From: Bacillota bacterium
GTDB taxonomy: Bacteria > Bacillota > Clostridia > Acetivibrionales > DTU013
Assembly (NCBI GenBank): GCA_023433505.1
Contig: JAEZCO010000085.1
Coordinates: 1-47,718, forward strand
DNA length: 47,718 nt
Direction of reading: 5' to 3'
Shown here one piece after another: positions 8,652-16,673 of the stretch. The translations under genes and the position numbers were made by a program. The number at the start of each line of letters is the position of its first letter. Within the stretch, counting starts at the first letter, position 1. The notes beneath the pieces were generated by a model. It did no database searches, was not told where the DNA came from, and saw only the letters and a list, made by a program, of their open reading frames with translations.

Positions 8652-9602
8652 TTAATACCCTACGGTCTCCCAGCATTCGAATTCCTTAGCGATGGCTTCG
8701 CTGACATAGACAGTCGTCGGCAGCAGCTGCAATATGGAGGAGGGTACCTTTGGAGTAACCGGCCCATAAAGAACAAGGCGGGAGATCATCCTCTGCCAGC
8801 TGGAAACTGTCCCCATGGTAGTCAGCGCATGGGTTTCAAAACGGTTACGGCTTCGTACCACATCTGCCGGACCGATGGTAGCGGCTTTGGGCGGCACATT
8901 GGCAATATCGCCGCTGCAGCCGAAGACGCCGTGGAGGGAATTCTGGGCAAGGGTTAGCGGATGTAAAGTCACGATCCGCGCATCCAGCTTCAGAAATTCT
9001 TCCACGCTGCTGCATGCCAGTTCCGGCGCATCCGGTTCAACAAAGGCGATATGGCCCGTCCACCCGGGACCGCTGTAGCAAATATCCGCGCCGCCGCTGC
9101 CGCATTCCGTAATAAGCTTGCTGTAATCCCTGATATTCTCTGTTGTCGGCGCGCAACAGTTTTCTCTTTTCATCCGCAGCGCGGGGTCGATTTTTCCGTA
9201 GAAATACTTTACAAAGGAGTGGGCAAACCCGGCAGGATAGCTTTCCGGCGCTACGTTGCCATCCTGATCCGCCCATTCGTCCATATTGAAGGTATACACA
9301 TTGCGGCAGTTGATGCGGAAACGGTTGATAATTTCCGCAACCGTTTCATAGACTCCCGGGCATGGGTTCGGCATAATCATAACCAGCTTTTTATCCTGCT
9401 CGTCCGATTCCCTGATCCTTAAAATCATATCTGCAACCCAGAGAGAAACCACATCAGATACGATTCTGATCTTAAAATCAGGATTATTATGCTTCTCCAT
9501 CTCTTCCCTTTTAATGCTGCGCACACGCTCCAGTACTTCCTTGTCCTTGAAAGGAATCCATGGAGCAGGTTCAAAGCTGAATGAGGAGTTTATCAGATTC
9601 AT
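8652..9602 (-). CDS. Glucosamine-6-phosphate deaminase/isomerase-like protein with altered active site
   Basis: NagB-superfamily protein of about 316 residues. It keeps the NMDEW segment (NagB Asp72 region), an HIAFVEP segment and the C-terminal SILQLLPTTVYVSE block. Compared with E. coli NagB as remembered, the phosphate-binding loop PTGGTP is replaced by PNPCPG, and the GNDGH motif carrying Asp141 reads GWTGH, so the catalytic Asp is Thr. The family fold is clear; a classical GlcN6P deaminase activity is doubtful, and an unphosphorylated or different sugar is possible. The ATG at 9602 has GAAAGG at 7 nt. It is 17 bp ahead of the YhcH-like gene and 68 bp behind the creatininase-family gene. 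Confidence 0.85.
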   Translation of the reverse strand: MNLINSSFSFEPAPWIPFKDKEVLERVRSIKREEMEKHNNPDFKIRIVSDVVSLWVADMILRIRESDEQDKKLVMIMPNPCPGVYETVAEIINRFRINCRNVYTFNMDEWADQDGNVAPESYPAGFAHSFVKYFYGKIDPALRMKRENCCAPTTENIRDYSKLITECGSGGADICYSGPGWTGHIAFVEPDAPELACSSVEEFLKLDARIVTLHPLTLAQNSLHGVFGCSGDIANVPPKAATIGPADVVRSRNRFETHALTTMGTVSSWQRMISRLVLYGPVTPKVPSSILQLLPTTVYVSEAIAKEFECWETVGY

Positions 9603-9670
9603 CGTTATACCTTTCCTTTCGCTGTCCTCAAGACACGAATTCATTATTAACGGACCATATGCCCTTACAA

Positions 9671-10414
9671 TTAAAGATTATAAAAATCGACAAGTATTTT
9701 TATTCCTTCTTCAACCCCCGCCTTCAGGCAAGCCTTTCCAAGCTCAGCGCCGGCATGGGTGGGATCTCCGAAAAGTCCTGTTTGGGTTTCCTGAAGCCCC
9801 CAGGTGGATACCGGGCCGCGAAGCCCATTATTGCACCGGATCGCATCAACATCGGTATACTCGGCCTCATTGACCAATTCGGGCCTGTAAGCCAATACCA
9901 TGGAGGTCTCCCACTCCCCGCCGTGAATATCGCCTTGCGGGTCTTTTTTCAGCTTGTTGTAGGCCGGTTCACACAATTTTGCAGGAGAAAGCGTACAGAT
10001 AAATTTACCGTGCTTGTCTGCGATTTCCCTCATGACTGTCCGAAGCAGTCCGTCATGGTTGCCATGGCAGTCCAGCAGCACTATTTTGCCAAAGCCCATA
10101 TTCATCATGGCGTCAATCATGTCAAACATATAGTCCATGAAGACCCTGGTCCTTATTTTAACGGTTCCGGGCCATTTTCCTACAATATTCATGGAATACC
10201 CGAAATAGATAGGCCGGGTGACAAGTACGGGAATGCTTCCCTGCAAAGCCTTACCGAACTCATTGCCGTACATTTCGGCAATAATGGAATCGGTCTCCAC
10301 CGGAAGATGGCGTCCATGTTCTTCCGTTGTACCTACCGGGATGATGATCAGGGTATCCCTTTCAACAGCCTCCTGAAGCTCAGGCCAGGTTTTTTCTCCA
10401 AAATGGTACGACAT
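9671..10414 (-). CDS. Creatininase-family metallohydrolase
   Basis: Predicted metal-dependent amidohydrolase of about 247 residues. Metal-ligand motifs of the creatininase family are visible: PVGTTEEHGRHLPVETD (Glu, His and Asp ligands), NCHGNHDG-like DCHGNHDGL, and DIHGGEWETS with His and Glu. Known members hydrolyse creatinine or small cyclic and aryl amides; in sugar operons the substrate is usually unknown and could be an N-acyl or lactam group. AGGGGAG lies 9 nt before the ATG at 10414, so this start is preferred over an in-frame ATG 14 codons upstream. It is the first gene of the second catabolic block, preceded by a long hairpin repeat. Confidence 0.9.
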   Translation of the reverse strand: MSYHFGEKTWPELQEAVERDTLIIIPVGTTEEHGRHLPVETDSIIAEMYGNEFGKALQGSIPVLVTRPIYFGYSMNIVGKWPGTVKIRTRVFMDYMFDMIDAMMNMGFGKIVLLDCHGNHDGLLRTVMREIADKHGKFICTLSPAKLCEPAYNKLKKDPQGDIHGGEWETSMVLAYRPELVNEAEYTDVDAIRCNNGLRGPVSTWGLQETQTGLFGDPTHAGAELGKACLKAGVEEGIKILVDFYNL

Positions 10415-10460
10415 ATTTTTGTACTCCCCTATAAAAACAATTTTCCTGTATTTCAATTTT

Positions 10461-10700
10461 CAATGGAGGCATGCCCCCATACCCCCTCACTGCGGGCGAA
10501 ATGAATTCGCCCTACGCTACACTTCGTGCGCCACGCCTATACGTGGCGTTTGAACAACGTCTGTTGGGGATTGCTACCCTCCGCTTATACTACAGCGAAA
10601 ACTTCATTTACTATCTCTTTGGTTGTTTTCGCTGTAGTACTACTGACTGCTTTTTCAATCGGTATCCCCCATCTTAGAGTAGGGGGACTGTGACGTGTTC
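10461..10700 (+). repeat. Long copy A of a dispersed modular hairpin repeat
   Basis: This fills the gap between nagA and the creatininase-family gene. It begins with the near-palindrome ATGGAGGCATGCCCCCAT, followed by GGGCGAAATGAATTCGCCC, then CGCCACG-loop-CGTGGCG. A long stem follows at 10588-10639, where TACTACAGCGAAAAC pairs with GTTTTCGCTGTAGTA. A final CCCCCA...GGGGG stem closes it. The copy at 17976-18216 is nearly identical over its whole length (roughly 85-90% by eye). No open frame with a ribosome site was seen. Polarity is given in the direction that reads ATGGGGGC first. Confidence 0.85.
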
Positions 10701-10760
10701 ACTCTATTTTTGAAAGGCTATCTTTCATAGAAAAATTGTGACTGTCCTTCTGTTTAAGGT

Positions 10761-11948
10761 TCAGCCGAAACATCGCCTTCCACGGACCCAGCAGTGTACG
10801 ACCTTCAGTTCCTGATCCAGAAGTACCAGGTCGGCATCGTATCCTTCCCGGATAAATCCCTTGCTCTTATGCAAATTAAGTACCCTGGCCGGATTTGAAG
10901 ATGCCATTGCTATAGCCTGCGGGACATCCACTCCCAGCAGCTTCACGGCATTCCTTACGGCTCTGTCCATTGTCAGACCGCTTCCTGCAAGCGTTCCGGG
11001 TTCTTTCCCTCCCTTGCTTATACGGGCAGGCCCGCCCTCATAGGCCACATCAATTTCCGAACCGCCCAGGCCTTTATAGGTCCCCGGAAGCAGCCCGGCA
11101 TTTATATTGGCATCGGTGGTCAGACAGACTTTTTCCCTGCCCTTGCAAATCAGCGCCATCTTCACAGCCACGGGATGTACATGTTCACCGTCAAGTATAA
11201 AATCCACGCTGACTTCCGGGCTGGCCAGGATAGCTTCCACCGAGCCGCAGGTCCTGACGCCGGGGTCTTTTACTCCGGGATACGGGAAGACATCATAAAA
11301 ATGTGTAGCATGTACAGCTCCCGCCTTGATGGCGCTTTCCGTCTGTTCAACCGTAGCTGCCGTATGGGTGATAAACGCAGGGTAACCCAGTCCGGTCATT
11401 AAGGGCAGGAGCTGCGCCATTCCCTGTATCTCCGGCGATATTCCGAATACCGCCTTATATGGCTTTAAGGCTTCAAGGAGCTTCTCTACCCGTACTCCGC
11501 TCTTGTCCTCCGGAATATCCCTGATAGCCCCTGTTAGCGCCAAAAAATGTCCTTCCAGAAAAAATCCCAGGATGGCTGTCCCATCGGATTTCACCTTTGA
11601 AAGCGAAGCCAGCAGCTTAAGGTCGTCTTCCTCCGTGGAAGCGGGACAGACCGTTGGAAGAAAGCCGGTTACCCCGTATTGCGGCAGTACTCTGCACAAC
11701 TCCGCCAGGTGCTCTCCGCCCCGGTCGACCAAAAGATTTTTTGTACCGTGGATATGCAGGTCGATAAATCCCGGTGAAAGGTACATTCCTGATGCATCCA
11801 CAGTTTCATCCGCAATAAATGGCCGCTCCGCGCCTTCCGGCAGTATCTTTTCTATACTGCCGTCTACACAGTAAACGGAGTGCTTTTCCAATAGGGTTTC
11901 CGGTGTGACAATCCGGGCGTTTTTTATTAAAAGAGAACGACTATTCAT
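10761..11948 (-). CDS. nagA: N-acetylglucosamine-6-phosphate deacetylase
   Basis: Cytoplasmic amidohydrolase that removes acetate from N-acetyl amino-sugar phosphates. The N-terminal beta-sandwich leads into the metal-site motif YLSPGFIDLHIHG at about residue 55-67. GFFLEGHFLA carries the Glu ligand; THTAAT and ATHFYDVFPYPGV carry His ligands; and LTTDANINAG holds the catalytic Asp region. The C-terminus returns to the sandwich with NLHKSKGFIREGYDADLVLLD. Typical NagA has HATHLFNAM at the second site; the change to THFYDV suggests a divergent substrate. Length (395) is normal. It is the last gene of the LacI-led block, starting 8 bp behind the aldolase gene. The ribosome site is weak (AGG). 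Confidence 0.88.
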   Translation of the reverse strand: MNSRSLLIKNARIVTPETLLEKHSVYCVDGSIEKILPEGAERPFIADETVDASGMYLSPGFIDLHIHGTKNLLVDRGGEHLAELCRVLPQYGVTGFLPTVCPASTEEDDLKLLASLSKVKSDGTAILGFFLEGHFLALTGAIRDIPEDKSGVRVEKLLEALKPYKAVFGISPEIQGMAQLLPLMTGLGYPAFITHTAATVEQTESAIKAGAVHATHFYDVFPYPGVKDPGVRTCGSVEAILASPEVSVDFILDGEHVHPVAVKMALICKGREKVCLTTDANINAGLLPGTYKGLGGSEIDVAYEGGPARISKGGKEPGTLAGSGLTMDRAVRNAVKLLGVDVPQAIAMASSNPARVLNLHKSKGFIREGYDADLVLLDQELKVVHCWVRGRRCFG

Positions 11949-11956
11949 TGTTTTAC

Positions 11957-12772
11957 CTATTTATCTCCATAAATACTTTTCGAGCTTTCCTGTCTTCTCT
12001 TGCTGAAGGCTGAGGTAATCCCGGAGAAATATTGGCCCAGGCCTACGACATCGGCGCCTATGCTTAAAAAGCGGTACCCCATGTCAATCAGGGAATCCAT
12101 ATTGGCGGTGGAGCCTACTGTTCCGGCAAATTTACCATGCTTTACAGCCGCTTTGGCAACCATTTCCTTCGCCCTTAGCAATTCAGGATGGTCCCACTGC
12201 CCCGGCGCGCCGATCCCATGGCTGAAATCCCCCGGTCCGAAAAATAGTATGTCGATTCCATCCAGAGCGGCAATGGCGTCAAGCTCATCAAGGGGCTCGG
12301 GATCTTCAATCTGGACCATTACAAATCTTCTTTCGTTGGCCTGCTTCAGGTATTCGACAAAATCCAGATTGCAGTATGCTCCGTCTGCATTGCCGCCGTC
12401 TACAGGCCTTCTGCCAATCGGATGAAAACGCGTCATCCTGACGACCCTTTTCGCATCTTCCAGGTTCATGATATGGGGGACCATGATCCCTGATGCATCC
12501 ATTTCAAGGGGCCTTATGTAATCACTGTAGCTTCCTCTTGGGACCCTGACCAGAATGTCCATATTTTGCGACTTTCCTGCAAGTAACTGTTTACCGATGG
12601 CGGAATAGTCGTTGGGCACATGCTCCAAATCCAGCCATCCGCAGTCAAATCCGCTCATGCCTGCTATTTCGACTATGCTGGCATCGGACAGATTGAGCTT
12701 GATACAGCTGACGATCTCACCTGCTCTAAGTTTGTCAAGAACTTTGCTGGGTTTCATTTCCAAAGAAATCAT
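11957..12772 (-). CDS. HpcH/HpaI-family class II aldolase
   Basis: Predicted metal-dependent aldolase cleaving a 2-keto-3-deoxy sugar acid to pyruvate and an aldehyde. Family motifs are CGWLDLEHVPNDYSA (catalytic His), VRVPRG (substrate Arg), QIEDPEPLDELDAIAALDG (metal-binding Glu) and FFGPGDFSHGIG (metal-binding Asp). Length is about 271, normal for the family, which includes 2-keto-3-deoxy-rhamnonate and 4-hydroxy-2-oxoheptanedioate aldolases. AGGA lies 6 nt before the ATG at 12772; an in-frame TTG two codons earlier overlaps this site. It follows the second SDR gene by 20 bp and precedes nagA by 8 bp. It is the strongest indication that the pathway passes through a keto-deoxy acid. Confidence 0.9.
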   Translation of the reverse strand: MISLEMKPSKVLDKLRAGEIVSCIKLNLSDASIVEIAGMSGFDCGWLDLEHVPNDYSAIGKQLLAGKSQNMDILVRVPRGSYSDYIRPLEMDASGIMVPHIMNLEDAKRVVRMTRFHPIGRRPVDGGNADGAYCNLDFVEYLKQANERRFVMVQIEDPEPLDELDAIAALDGIDILFFGPGDFSHGIGAPGQWDHPELLRAKEMVAKAAVKHGKFAGTVGSTANMDSLIDMGYRFLSIGADVVGLGQYFSGITSAFSKRRQESSKSIYGDK

Positions 12773-12792
12773 CTCCAATCCTACTTGTTTAT

Positions 12793-13587
12793 TTATATAG
12801 AGGTGTAGCCGCCGTCCATGCTGATGTTCACTCCTGTGATATAAGAGCTCGCTTCTGATGCAAGGAATACTACCACACCTTTGACATCCTCATCATTCGC
12901 CATTCTGTTTAATACCGTATGCTTTGAATAATTCACAACAAAGTCTGCGGGAGTCCGCTCGGACTGGACTCCGCCCGGGCTCAGACAGTTGACGCGGACT
13001 CCGTATCTTCCGTAATAGCTGGCTGCCTGACGTGTGAAAGCGATAATTCCGGATTTATTGAAAAAATAGTCATGGCCGAAGTTACCGGCACGCATTTCCG
13101 GAAAACCGTCGTAGTTTGCCGGTTCTACCCCGATAACCCCCATCATGGAAGCAAAGTTGACGATGGCACCGCTGCGCTGCCGGATCATAATTTCACCGAC
13201 CCTCCGGGTGATCAGCAAAAAGCCTAAAGAATTGACTTTGGTTGAAAACTGGTGGCCTTCCCCGGTTTGTTCCCATCCGCCCGGGCCGCCGGGGACCCTT
13301 GCGGCATTGACCAGGATATCGATTCTTCCTTCTTTGCTCATGACCTCATCAACAAAGCTGTTGATGGAATCCTCGCTGCCCTGGTCATAGTAAATAACCG
13401 TCACATCCAGGCCCTGGGCCCTCATTTCCTTTGCTACTGCTTCCGCCTTGTCAAGAAAGGGACAGCCCATATAGAGCTTTGCTCCGGCTTCACAAAGGGC
13501 ATAGGAGCTGTGTTTTCCGTAAAGGCTTTCCCCTCCTGTTATAACAGCCACTTTATTTTTCAGTGAAAATCTCTCCATCGTATTCAT
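12793..13587 (-). CDS. SDR-family oxidoreductase (catalytically complete member of a pair)
   Basis: Short-chain dehydrogenase of 264 residues. The usual TGGxxGIG cofactor loop reads TGGESLYGKHS, so one glycine is lost. The catalytic Ser is in NFASMMG and the YxxxK pair is in HDYFFNKSGI; the proline-glycine motif LSPGG and the terminal ITGVNISMDGGYTSI are present. The start has GGAG at 10 nt. It lies 15 bp behind the next SDR gene, with which it shares clear alignment (for instance FTRQAASYYGRYGVRVN against YARQAASYLGQYNVRVN). Likely role: dehydrogenase step on a sugar or sugar acid, possibly as part of a heteromer with its neighbour. Confidence 0.88.
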   Translation of the reverse strand: MNTMERFSLKNKVAVITGGESLYGKHSSYALCEAGAKLYMGCPFLDKAEAVAKEMRAQGLDVTVIYYDQGSEDSINSFVDEVMSKEGRIDILVNAARVPGGPGGWEQTGEGHQFSTKVNSLGFLLITRRVGEIMIRQRSGAIVNFASMMGVIGVEPANYDGFPEMRAGNFGHDYFFNKSGIIAFTRQAASYYGRYGVRVNCLSPGGVQSERTPADFVVNYSKHTVLNRMANDEDVKGVVVFLASEASSYITGVNISMDGGYTSI

Positions 13588-13602
13588 ATCTGCATGTCTC
13601 CT

Positions 13603-14388
13603 TTATTTGGCCGCATATCCGCCGTCCACCGGAATTGAAGTGCCTGTCACAAAAGCCGAAGCCTCGGAAGCAAGATAGACAATCAGACCCTTTATATCAC
13701 TTTCCGCTGCATTGCGAAGGAGTGTGGTATGTCTTGCAAATTGCCCGGCATATTTTTCAGGCATTCCCAACGGTGCCGCACATATCGTATTGACTCTCAC
13801 ATTGTATTGGCCCAGATAGCTTGCAGCCTGGCGGGCATAGTTGACATAGCCGCCTGCGGTGAAAACCCTGTCCAGTGAGAAATCATACTCCTCCATTTCG
13901 ATGCACTGGGCCGAATTTTGCCTGTCGGGCCCTACAAGGGCATAGACGGAGGTTATGAAAATTACGCTTCCTGCCTTGTTTTCTGCTATTGCATTGCCCA
14001 GGATCCTTGTGCTGAGCATAGTCCCGATCTGATTTTTATTGAGATTTTCAAAAAGCTCCCCGGCGGAGCCGCCGCTCCAGCCGTCTGTGAATCTTTCACC
14101 GGCATTGAGGACAAAGATGTCCAGCTTTCCGCTTTCTTTTATCACCGTATCCCTTAGTGCAAGGATTGATTCTTCGCTGGAAGGATCATAGCTGACAGCC
14201 GTCACGGCGAATCCTTCAGCTTTGACCTCTTCAGCGATTTTCCGGGCTGCTTCAATGTTATCGGAAGCGAGATATACTTTGGCGCCAGCTTCACACAAGG
14301 CCAGAGCCGCCGCCTTTCCATAAGGCCCTTCCGGTATGGCGACCAGCGCCGTCTTTCCTGAAAGCTTAAAACAATTGAGTATATTCAT
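13603..14388 (-). CDS. SDR-fold protein lacking catalytic Tyr/Lys (degenerate paralogue)
   Basis: SDR-fold protein of 261 residues, paralogous to the gene just downstream. The cofactor loop reads AIPEGPYGKAA in place of TGGxxxxG. At the YxxxK position, where the partner has DYFFNKSG, this protein has DRVFTAGG, so both Tyr and Lys are missing. The serine region survives as FITSVYA and the C-terminus ends in VTGTSIPVDGGYAAK as in active SDRs. The frame is intact and GAGGG precedes the ATG, so it is a maintained gene rather than a pseudogene. A structural or regulatory partner of the adjacent SDR is the simplest inference; independent catalysis by usual chemistry is unlikely. Confidence 0.85.
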   Translation of the reverse strand: MNILNCFKLSGKTALVAIPEGPYGKAAALALCEAGAKVYLASDNIEAARKIAEEVKAEGFAVTAVSYDPSSEESILALRDTVIKESGKLDIFVLNAGERFTDGWSGGSAGELFENLNKNQIGTMLSTRILGNAIAENKAGSVIFITSVYALVGPDRQNSAQCIEMEEYDFSLDRVFTAGGYVNYARQAASYLGQYNVRVNTICAAPLGMPEKYAGQFARHTTLLRNAAESDIKGLIVYLASEASAFVTGTSIPVDGGYAAK

Positions 14389-14408
14389 TTGACCACCCTC
14401 GTTAAAAT

Positions 14409-15434
14409 TTATCTGGCCTTGATTTCCTCCAGCATTACTTTTCTATTTCCTTCCTCGCGGCTGCGGATTCCGCCGATGACCATTTTCATAAGCTCCAGCG
14501 TTTCTTCAAAGGGCTGGGGCTCTTCTCCGGTCCTGAGCCAGCCCACAAATTTATCCAGCTGTTTTTTAAAAGAGTAATAGGAGTCCTGAGTTTTGACTAC
14601 GGTATTTGACACGCTTCCTACCAGCAGAGTGACGCCAAAAGCGCCATACATACCGGCTGACAGCGGAATGTTCACATCACATCCGTTTTCATGGGACAGA
14701 TGGACAAAATTTCTTTCATCCGTCCCTGTATTCTGAATGGAAATAAAGCCGGGGCCAAGGAGAGGATAAATTGCTTCCAGCGCATGTATCCCATAGGTCT
14801 CCCATTTTTTGCACATGGGCTGGCATATGTACATGAGTTTGCCCAGTTCATAATGGTTCTTGTAGTAGGGCTCCAGTTCCTTGGTATACCGCATGGAACT
14901 GGAGGACACAAAATGACGGCCCGCATCATGCCATTTCGTAAAGATTTGCAGATCCTTTTCATTATCCGCCATGGGTTTGTCGATGAGCATGGGAATATCG
15001 GCCTCAATAAAGGGCCGGCAGCGTTCAACATGCTGAAAGCCTATATCGGTTGCTATAATAACGGCATCTACCTGGCCGATCATATCTTCCGGCCTTTTAA
15101 CCACATTGGGAATAAGCGAGCACCAGGATACATCCTGGGCGTCGTAACTGTTGTCACAATAGATATGGGTCACCTTTGCACCCGCGATACCGATGGTGTG
15201 CTTCGGCTGCTTGTCAAGATAGGCCGGAATACCTGCAAAAGGGCAATTTTTCATACGCTGGGAATCATAATCGTTAAACATGGCGCTCCAGGAATACGGA
15301 TGCCCGTTACCTTCCGTCATTCCTATGATGCCTATTTTGAGGTCCTTTTCACCCAAAGGAAAATTTCTGTCCGCAGCACCACAGCCGTCAAAAGTCAAGC
15401 GCGGCTCCATGCCTCCGGGACTTTTATTTTGCAT
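14409..15434 (-). CDS. Gfo/Idh/MocA-family oxidoreductase
   Basis: NAD(P)-dependent sugar or polyol dehydrogenase family member of about 341 residues. The Rossmann motif is GIIGMTEGNGHPYSW, a variant found in a subgroup of the family. The EKP motif at the nicotinamide site reads LIDKPMADN, with Asp for Glu. A His-containing segment, YGIHALEAIYPLLGP, gives the presumed active-site His. The second in-frame ATG (15434) is 11 nt from GAGG and is preferred, though the first ATG three codons earlier is possible. It is the second gene of the LacI-led operon, 77 bp behind the regulator and 20 bp ahead of the degenerate SDR. Confidence 0.88.
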   Translation of the reverse strand: MQNKSPGGMEPRLTFDGCGAADRNFPLGEKDLKIGIIGMTEGNGHPYSWSAMFNDYDSQRMKNCPFAGIPAYLDKQPKHTIGIAGAKVTHIYCDNSYDAQDVSWCSLIPNVVKRPEDMIGQVDAVIIATDIGFQHVERCRPFIEADIPMLIDKPMADNEKDLQIFTKWHDAGRHFVSSSSMRYTKELEPYYKNHYELGKLMYICQPMCKKWETYGIHALEAIYPLLGPGFISIQNTGTDERNFVHLSHENGCDVNIPLSAGMYGAFGVTLLVGSVSNTVVKTQDSYYSFKKQLDKFVGWLRTGEEPQPFEETLELMKMVIGGIRSREEGNRKVMLEEIKAR

Positions 15435-15511
15435 GCATATCATCTTCCCTCATATTTTTTTAATCTCTGTGAACGGATGTGAAAATTGTTTGTTAGCCTG
15501 CAGCAGTAGTG

Positions 15512-16516
15512 CTATTTTGCGACCGCTGAGTTTCTGATTATAAGCCTGGGCTTTAAAGAAATGTGTTGTACCGCAACGCTCCCTTTCTTCTCTATCTTAT
15601 CAAGGAGGCTACCCACTGCAGTTTCGCCCATTTCTATAACCGGCGGCGCAATCGTCGTCAGCGGTACGCTAAAATAGGACGACTCCCTGATATTATCGAA
15701 TCCGATGAGGGACAAATCCTGAGGAACCTTGATTCCATGCTCCGCCAGGGCTTTTAACGCACCATGGGCCATGGTATCGTAGGATGCGAATACGGCTTCG
15801 GGAAGAGGGCCCTGGGCAATGAGCTCCTTCATCCGGAGGTAACCGCCTCCCTCAAGCCTTTCCTTTCCGATTTTTATCAGGCTTGTGTCAATGGGAATCC
15901 CGAATTTTTCTAATGCAGCTTCAAAGGCAGGCAGACGCACTTTGCTGGAAAGGTATTCGCTGATAAAACCCACCCGTTTAAAACCGTTTTTTGCAAATTG
16001 TTCTATGGCAAGCTCCACGCCGTAGTGGTTGTCGATGTCGATAACGTCGTAATCAGGCAGTTTCAAGGAATTTTCAATAAAAACAATGGGGACATTGATA
16101 CTTTTCCGGATAGCTTCAAATTCTTTTATGAACAGGTCGGTGTTGTAAAGGTCAAACAGGATCCCGTCTACCTTTTTGCTGATAAACAGCTTCAGGTAAT
16201 GCAGCTCATTTTCATACCTGAACCCGCTCTGGCCGATGATCAGGGAATACCCTCTCTCTTTCAGCTTAACTTCGATTGCGCCGACGACACTGGCATAGTA
16301 ATTGCAGTCCAGCTCAGGCAAGATGATCCCTATGGTTCTTGCATTCTTACCCGCCAGTACTTTTGCAGATTCATCCGGAATGTAGCCCAGTTCTTCGGCG
16401 ATTTTGAGTATCGCCTGCCTTTTTTCCCCGCTGACGCCTCCAATCCCTTCCAAAGCTCTTGATACTGTAGATTTGTTAACTCCGGCTAATTTAGCGATGT
16501 CTTTTAATGTAGCCAT
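15512..16516 (-). CDS. LacI-family transcriptional regulator
   Basis: DNA-binding repressor of about 334 residues. The N-terminal helix-turn-helix and hinge are exact to family form (TLKDIAKLAGVNKSTVSRAL, then ILKIAEELGYIPDESAKVLA). The periplasmic-binding-like effector domain begins at RTIGIILPELDCNYYASVVG. The ATG at 16516 has GGAGA at 5 nt; a longer frame would start inside the operator and is rejected. Its own promoter and a perfect 12-bp GCAACCGGTTGC palindrome lie directly upstream, so it autoregulates, and the dehydrogenase, SDR, aldolase and nagA genes follow on the same strand. The inducer is presumably a pathway sugar acid or amino sugar. Confidence 0.93.
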   Translation of the reverse strand: MATLKDIAKLAGVNKSTVSRALEGIGGVSGEKRQAILKIAEELGYIPDESAKVLAGKNARTIGIILPELDCNYYASVVGAIEVKLKERGYSLIIGQSGFRYENELHYLKLFISKKVDGILFDLYNTDLFIKEFEAIRKSINVPIVFIENSLKLPDYDVIDIDNHYGVELAIEQFAKNGFKRVGFISEYLSSKVRLPAFEAALEKFGIPIDTSLIKIGKERLEGGGYLRMKELIAQGPLPEAVFASYDTMAHGALKALAEHGIKVPQDLSLIGFDNIRESSYFSVPLTTIAPPVIEMGETAVGSLLDKIEKKGSVAVQHISLKPRLIIRNSAVAK

Positions 16517-16545
16517 TCGATTCTCCGCAGGTTTTACCGGTTTAC

Positions 16546-16594
16546 GCAACCGGTTGCTTTACTACGATTATACCACCTTGCTAGGAAATGTCAA
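16546..16594 (-). promoter_or_regulatory. SigA-type promoter and LacI-family operator of the catabolic operon
   Basis: Minus strand: TTGACA (16589-16594), 16-nt spacer, TATAAT (16567-16572), then 9 nt later the perfect palindrome GCAACCGGTTGC (16546-16557). The central CG and flanking symmetry are those of LacI/GalR operators. It overlaps the transcription start, consistent with repression by the product of the first gene. Confidence 0.85.
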
Positions 16595-16635
16595 GCCGGT
16601 TTGGCAAATATTTCACCCTATACCGTCATGGCAGT

Positions 16636-16668
16636 TCAATTTTCAATGAGGGCATACCCCCATACCTT
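16636..16668 (+). repeat. Short degenerate copy of the dispersed repeat
   Basis: TTCAATTTTCAATGAGGGCATACCCCCATACC matches the left end of the repeat family; the palindromic core is imperfect here (ATGAGGGCATACCCCCAT, 16646-16663). Located just behind the histidinol-dehydrogenase-like gene. Confidence 0.7.
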
Positions 16669-16673
16669 CTTGA

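Noticed and set aside
10408..10440. TTGAAA-17-TATAGG as promoter for the creatininase gene
   Set aside because: The predicted start would leave almost no leader ahead of the ribosome site; weak -10 box.
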